10,132 bases of DNA from SpSt-28 sp044343155 (GTDB lineage Archaea; Aenigmatarchaeota; Aenigmatarchaeia; CG10238-14; SpSt-28), in NCBI GenBank assembly GCA_044343155.1, contig JAVZSS010000023.1, forward strand, positions 1 through 10,132, given 5' to 3'. The position numbers and the translations under genes are program-made. The notes beneath the pieces are model-generated. The model had not been told where the DNA came from. It saw only the letters and a list, made by a program, of their open reading frames with translations, and did not search any database. Below are positions 6,451 to 10,132 of this stretch, piece after piece (positions within the stretch are counted from its first letter, which is position 1; every line of letters begins with the position of its first letter).

Positions 6451-6459
6451 AAATAAATA
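6451..6459 (+). promoter_or_regulatory. TATA-like box of the glycosyltransferase operon
   Basis: AAATAAATA lies 21 to 29 bases before the ATG at 6480, the leaderless spacing also seen at the ATPase genes. No Shine-Dalgarno site precedes this ATG. The surrounding A/T richness makes the exact box uncertain. Confidence 0.4.
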
Positions 6460-6479
6460 ATTTCGATATAATTAATTTC

Positions 6480-7598
6480 ATGAACAAAAAAAATCTAAAA
6501 ATAGCAATTTTAGGAAGTAGAGGTATACCTGCGAGATATGGAGGATTTGAAACTTTTACCGAAAAGTTAAGTACTAGACTTGTTAAAATGGGAATTGATG
6601 TTACAGTTTTTTGCCCACATAATCTGGAATTTAAAAAACATACTTATCATGGAGTAAAACTGAGATTTATATTTAATTTCGAAAAATTTCTTGGTCCTAT
6701 TGGTACTCTCTTATATGATATTTTTTCTCTAACTATAGCAGCTTTATCTAATTTTTCATTAATTTATATGCTTGGTTATGGCTCTGCTCTATTTTGTATT
6801 ATACCAAGAGTATTTGGAAAAGAAGTAATAATAAATACAGATGGTTTAGAATGGAAAAGAAGTAAATGGCCTAAGTTAATAAGAAGATATTTAAAATTAA
6901 ATGAGTATCTTTCAACTAAGTTTGCAAATGAATTGATATCAGATTCTATAGCAATAAAAAAATATTTTGAAAAAAAATATAATAAAAGTTCTATATACAT
7001 TCCAAATGGTGCAGATATCTTTTTTTCGAAAAACAAAAAAATCTTGAAAAAATTTGACTTAAAACCTTTTGAATATTATTTGGTAGTTGCTAGACTAGAA
7101 CCTGAGAATAATATTGACAAAATAATTAAAGGGTTTTCATTAACGAAATCTAAGAAAAAATTATTTCTAATAACAAATATAAAACATACAAAATACTTCA
7201 AAAAAGTAAAAGAGTTGTGTGAAAAGGATAAAAGAATTATCTTCTTTGGACCACTATATAATTCTGAAGAGTTAAATGAATTAAGAGCAAATGCTTTTGC
7301 CTATATACATGGTCATTCAGTGGGTGGCACAAATCCTTCTCTGCTGGAATCAATGGGTTGTGGTAGTTGTGTAATTGCATTTGATGTTCCATTCAACAGA
7401 GAAGTGCTAAGAAATAATGGTTTTTTCTTTAAAAACGAAAGAGAACTGAAAAATATAATAGAAAAGATTGAAAAATTGGAGAAAAAGAAAATTAGTCAAA
7501 TTGGAGAAAAAAACAGAGAAATTATAAAGAAATATTATAACTGGGATAAAATAGCTAAAGAGTATTTCAAATTCTTTACCAGTTTTTCAAGGAGGTAA
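6480..7598 (+). CDS. GT4-type glycosyltransferase of the DUF1972 (rhamnosyltransferase-like) kind
   Basis: This 372-residue GT-B enzyme should move a sugar from a nucleotide donor onto a growing surface glycan on the cytoplasmic side. Residues 7 to 25 (KIAILGSRGIPARYGGFET) are the characteristic DUF1972 start. NTDGLEWKRSKW is at 119 to 130, IPNGAD at 174 to 179 and RLEPENN at 205 to 211. The donor-side motif GHSVGGTNPSLLESMGCG, at 278 to 295, contains the acidic E290. DUF1972 proteins are often annotated as rhamnosyltransferases, but sugar and linkage cannot be read from the sequence. It is first in an operon; its last two codons, AGG AGG, together with the stop form the Shine-Dalgarno site of the next gene. 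Length fits the family and the gene looks intact. Confidence 0.9.
   Translation: MNKKNLKIAILGSRGIPARYGGFETFTEKLSTRLVKMGIDVTVFCPHNLEFKKHTYHGVKLRFIFNFEKFLGPIGTLLYDIFSLTIAALSNFSLIYMLGYGSALFCIIPRVFGKEVIINTDGLEWKRSKWPKLIRRYLKLNEYLSTKFANELISDSIAIKKYFEKKYNKSSIYIPNGADIFFSKNKKILKKFDLKPFEYYLVVARLEPENNIDKIIKGFSLTKSKKKLFLITNIKHTKYFKKVKELCEKDKRIIFFGPLYNSEELNELRANAFAYIHGHSVGGTNPSLLESMGCGSCVIAFDVPFNREVLRNNGFFFKNERELKNIIEKIEKLEKKKISQIGEKNREIIKKYYNWDKIAKEYFKFFTSFSRR
7591..7596 (+). promoter_or_regulatory. Shine-Dalgarno site built from the end of the preceding gene
   Basis: GGAGGT, eight bases before the ATG at 7605, is made of the last coding bases and the first stop base of the upstream glycosyltransferase. 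It fixes the start of the second gene and ties its translation to ribosomes finishing the first. Confidence 0.8.
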
Positions 7599-7604
7599 AG
7601 CAAT

Positions 7605-8549
7605 ATGAAATATCCAAAAGTTTGTATAATTATTTTAAACTGGAATGGTAAAGAATTGCTTAAAAATTGTTTGTCTTCTTTATTTAAACTAACAGACTAT
7701 CCAAATTATAAAGTTATAGTTGTAGATAATGGTTCTACTGATGGAAGTGTCGAATTTGTTAAGAAAAATTTTCCAAAAGCTGATGTTTTAGCTTTAGATA
7801 AAAACTATGGTTTTCCAAAAGGAAATAATGAAGGAATAAGATATGCCTTAAAGAGATATAATCCAAAATATGTAGTTTTGCTTAATAATGATACAATTAT
7901 AATTCAAAAAAATTGGTTAAAAGAAATGGTAAAAGTTGCTGAGAGCGATAAGAAAATTGGTATTATTGGTTGTAAGCTAATTTATCCAGATGGAAGAATA
8001 CAGTGGGCTGGAAGGAAGAAGGAGTCAAATATTTTTTATTTAATGTTTCAAACTATTTCAGCTAGTCTAAATCCTGGTATAGGCAAGAAAATAAAAGAAT
8101 CTTCTTTTATAGGAGAGGTTAATACTGCTAGTGGAGCATGTATGATGATTAAAAAAGAGCTAATAAAAAGAATAGGTCTATTAGATGAGGATTTATCACC
8201 ATTTTTTCAAGAGGATGTAGAATACTCCTTTAGAGCACAAAGATCTGGATACAAAGTTTATTATGTTGGTACCACTAGTGTAGTTCATTTACAAAGCTAT
8301 TCGTTTAAAAAAAGAAAGATGGAGGATGAAAAATTATACTTCGCATTAAGAAATTCAATGATTGTCTCGAAAAAATATTTTGGATATTGGAGAACTATAA
8401 TTTTGGGGTTACCGATTTTAATTTTAACTGCTTTCTTAGAAAGAAGGGATAAAACTCTAGGTTTCTCTTTATGGAATTTAAAACCGAGACCAAAACTTTT
8501 TTCTAAATTTTTATTGGTACTTAATATAATTAGAAAAATTGTGAGATAA
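7605..8549 (+). CDS. GT2 family glycosyltransferase (carries one copy of the 119-bp inverted repeat)
   Basis: This is a 314-residue GT-A enzyme. CIIILNWNGKELLKNCLSSL near 7 to 26 and VVDNGSTDGSVEF at 39 to 51 form the nucleotide-binding part. LLNNDT at 92 to 97 is the DxD-type metal site, and GRIQWAG follows at 130 to 136, where the family usually has HAG. FFQEDVEYSFRAQRSGYKVYYV at 200 to 221 holds the likely catalytic acid (E203, D204). A hydrophobic stretch near 264 to 277 suggests membrane association. Residues 94 to 133 are identical, at DNA level too, to the converging GT2 gene at the right edge, while the rest differs; this enzyme may therefore be one state of a switchable or converted pair. 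Its stop overlaps the next start (TAATG). The substrate is unknown; dTDP-rhamnose is one possibility in this group. Confidence 0.9.
   Translation: MKYPKVCIIILNWNGKELLKNCLSSLFKLTDYPNYKVIVVDNGSTDGSVEFVKKNFPKADVLALDKNYGFPKGNNEGIRYALKRYNPKYVVLLNNDTIIIQKNWLKEMVKVAESDKKIGIIGCKLIYPDGRIQWAGRKKESNIFYLMFQTISASLNPGIGKKIKESSFIGEVNTASGACMMIKKELIKRIGLLDEDLSPFFQEDVEYSFRAQRSGYKVYYVGTTSVVHLQSYSFKKRKMEDEKLYFALRNSMIVSKKYFGYWRTIILGLPILILTAFLERRDKTLGFSLWNLKPRPKLFSKFLLVLNIIRKIVR
7884..8002 (+). repeat. 119-bp perfect inverted repeat, left copy
   Basis: This is identical base for base to the reverse complement of 10014 to 10132, checked by direct comparison. It encodes residues 94 to 133 of the GT2 enzyme, from the NNDT metal site to GRIQ. 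The right boundary is sharp, at the G of the CAG codon; the left boundary is unknown because the partner runs off the window. Confidence 0.95.
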
Positions 8550-9517
8550 TGAAGATAGCGGTAGTAATTCCTTTGTGGAATGGTGAAAAGGTTATTGGGA
8601 AAACTTTAGCTTCTTTAAAAAAACAAACATTAAAAGTTGATAAAATAATTATAGTTGATAATGCTTCCACTGATAATTCTGTCGAGTTTATTAGAAAAAA
8701 TTTTCCTGAGGTGATAATTCTTAAAAATAAAATAAATAAAGGTCCAGCAGGTGGTTATGCTGATGGTATGAGATATGCTTATAAAAAAGGATATGATTTT
8801 ATATGGTTACTTGACCAAGATAGTAACCCAACACCACAAACGCTTGAAATTCAATTAAAGTGTTTTAACATGCTACTCAAAAAATACAAAAAACCTTCTA
8901 TAGTAGCTCCCTTACCAATAACAAAAGATGGTAGGGTTTACACAATAAGGGCTAAATGTTTGTATAAGAGCTTACCCTTCGAAGCTTATATTACCGATCT
9001 TTCTGGTATGCTTATTCATAGGGATATAGTTAATATTGTTGGTTTTCCCCTAGAAATACTTTTTACTGATGCAGTAGATTGGGAATATTCTATTCGTGTA
9101 AGATATAATGGGTTTAAAATTTTTATTAATCCAAAAGCGTCTATGTACCATAGAAGAGGCACACCAGTTAAAATACGACTTCCTATTAAAAATAAAATAT
9201 ATAAAGTTAGGAAGCGTGATGGAATAGTTGCTACATATACTAATACTTGGTTAATTGGTAGATATCCGCCATTTAGGTACTATAATATGGGAAGAAGTGA
9301 AACTCTTTTACTATGGCACCCTTTTTTTAATTTAACTGATAAATTATTTATATTGAAACAGTTATTGAGAAAACTAATCAAAATACAACTTTTTGAGAAT
9401 GAAAAAAGTAGAAAAACTATATCACTTTTAAAAGGAATTATTGCTGGGATTAAAGTGAAACACAAATTTTTGAAATTAGTAAAATCTTCTGTTCTGAAAT
9501 CTCGGAGAAAAAACTAG
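8549..9517 (+). CDS. GT2 family glycosyltransferase, rhamnosyltransferase-like
   Basis: This is a 322-residue GT-A enzyme. VVIPLWNGEKVIGKTLASL is near 5 to 23 and VDNASTDNS at 36 to 44. NKGPAGGYADGMRYAYKKG at 63 to 81 and the metal site WLLDQDSNP at 86 to 94 follow. LLDQDS-P together with a PAGG-type loop is typical of bacterial and archaeal rhamnosyl- and galactofuranosyltransferase-like GT2 enzymes, so a deoxysugar transfer is plausible but not proven. DAVDWEYSIRVRYNGFKIF at 174 to 192 should hold the catalytic acid. The C-terminal tail is very lysine-rich, suited to the inner membrane surface. Its ATG overlaps the preceding stop by one base, so translation is probably coupled. Its last 42 bases overlap the 3' end of the converging gene. 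Confidence 0.9.
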   Translation: MKIAVVIPLWNGEKVIGKTLASLKKQTLKVDKIIIVDNASTDNSVEFIRKNFPEVIILKNKINKGPAGGYADGMRYAYKKGYDFIWLLDQDSNPTPQTLEIQLKCFNMLLKKYKKPSIVAPLPITKDGRVYTIRAKCLYKSLPFEAYITDLSGMLIHRDIVNIVGFPLEILFTDAVDWEYSIRVRYNGFKIFINPKASMYHRRGTPVKIRLPIKNKIYKVRKRDGIVATYTNTWLIGRYPPFRYYNMGRSETLLLWHPFFNLTDKLFILKQLLRKLIKIQLFENEKSRKTISLLKGIIAGIKVKHKFLKLVKSSVLKSRRKN

Positions 9518-10132
9518 TGCAATTATTAGGGCTTTTAAAAAATAGTAAAATCTTTTTAAAAATTTCTTATGCAACAATATGTTTGATGAAGAAAACTTTA
9601 GGTTTGTATTTTTCTTAGTAATAAATATTTGGAAAAAAGATTTGATAATAGCCTTAAGTTTTTTAATTAAACCAAAGTAACGAAAATATACTATCATTAC
9701 GTTTTTTCTTGTGGTGAAATAATACAACTCATTGCTGTGTTTGTCTACGGAAGCGCCTTCCTTATGAATGATTGCTACTTTTCCAACATAATAAATTTTG
9801 AAGCCAAGCCTTCTAACTCTTATACAATAATCTATATCCTCCCAACAAAAAGGTGAATATATCTCATCAAACCCTCCAATAAGACGGAACAAAATCTCCC
9901 TCACTAACCAGCAGGCGGCAGTAACACTTTCAAGTTCTTTTATTTTATTATATTTCTTAGAACTTTCACCATAACCAATATACATCATTCTAGAAGTATC
10001 AATACCGGCATGTTGTATTCTTCCATCTGGATAAATTAGCTTACAACCAATAATACCAATTTTCTTATCGCTCTCAGCAACTTTTACCATTTCTTTTAAC
10101 CAATTTTTTTGAATTATAATTGTATCATTATT
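9476..10132 (-). CDS. GT2 family glycosyltransferase, C-terminal 218 residues (N-terminus beyond window)
   Basis: The frame is open to the right edge and begins there with NNDTIIIQKNWLKEM. The ATG at 10090 is internal, since the DxD-type metal site lies before it and the DNGSTDGS part must lie outside. GRIQHAG shows the canonical HAG. FCWEDIDYCIRVRRLGFKIYYV, with E98 and D99 counted from the edge, is the catalytic acid region. A hydrophobic stretch near the C-terminus (YYFLKALIIALVF) may sit at the membrane. The first 40 visible residues are identical to 94 to 133 of the GT2 enzyme at 7605, and only moderately similar sequence follows. It converges on the 8549 gene and overlaps its end by 42 bases, which is unusual and may mark a rearrangement. 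Confidence 0.88.
   Translation of the reverse strand, partial: NNDTIIIQKNWLKEMVKVAESDKKIGIIGCKLIYPDGRIQHAGIDTSRMMYIGYGESSKKYNKIKELESVTAACWLVREILFRLIGGFDEIYSPFCWEDIDYCIRVRRLGFKIYYVGKVAIIHKEGASVDKHSNELYYFTTRKNVMIVYFRYFGLIKKLKAIIKSFFQIFITKKNTNLKFSSSNILLHKKFLKRFYYFLKALIIALVFSPRFQNRRFY
10014..10132 (-). repeat. 119-bp perfect inverted repeat, right copy (continues past the window)
   Basis: This is the partner of 7884 to 8002 in opposite orientation and the same reading frame. Identity reaches the last base of the window, so the true length is at least 119 bp. Confidence 0.95.

Noticed and set aside
6776..7036. 86-codon minus-strand frame
   Set aside because: Antisense to the DUF1972-type glycosyltransferase, with no domain or start signals.
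9280..9465. 61-codon minus-strand frame
   Set aside because: Antisense to the rhamnosyltransferase-like GT2 gene; shadow frame.
7884..10132. Insertion sequence or transposon bounded by the long inverted repeats
   Set aside because: The repeats are in-frame coding parts of glycosyltransferases, with no transposase between them and no target-site duplication seen.

Overview
The window is strongly AT-rich and reads as archaeal. Three putative ATPase genes have TATA-like boxes 20 to 30 bases before the ATG, which suggests leaderless transcripts. The large secreted protein has the ends of an archaeal S-layer protein, with a signal peptide, an S_layer_N-like start and an S_layer_C-like end. The AAA_14/DUF4143 ATPases are of the kind that is multiplied in thermophilic and symbiotic archaea. 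A DPANN archaeon, for example Nanoarchaeota-like, is my best guess. That is inference; no marker gene in the window settles it.

Layout. From 1 to 3422, on the minus strand, is a tandem family of four related ATPase genes. In reading order these are a decayed copy (3422 to 3104), two full copies (3030 to 1759 and 1701 to 442) and the N-terminal third of another (381 to the left edge). Each intact copy has its own TATA-like box and an inverted repeat on or beside it. From 3644 to 6052, on the minus strand, is an 802-residue S-layer protein gene with a strong Shine-Dalgarno site, an unusual G/C-richer structured leader and a clear hairpin plus T-run terminator. A divergent, AT-rich intergenic region (6053 to 6479) separates it from a plus-strand glycosyltransferase operon: a GT4-type enzyme of the DUF1972 kind, a GT2 enzyme and a second, rhamnosyltransferase-like GT2 enzyme (6480 to 9517). 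A third GT2 gene converges on it from the right edge (10132 to 9476, N-terminus outside the window).

The glycosyltransferases probably build a surface glycan, on a lipid or on the cell-surface protein encoded next door. No nucleotide-sugar synthesis, flippase or oligosaccharyltransferase gene is visible here.

The most striking signal is a perfect inverted repeat of at least 119 bp. It lies in the same frame inside two of the GT2 genes (7884 to 8002 and 10014 to 10132, running off the window). The two genes face each other, so recombination between the copies would flip about 2.2 kb and exchange the C-terminal halves of the two enzymes in frame. This is a candidate glycan phase-variation switch. 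A second, smaller case of sequence sharing is a 60-bp identity between the two complete ATPase genes, within a C-terminal tail far more alike than the rest of the proteins.
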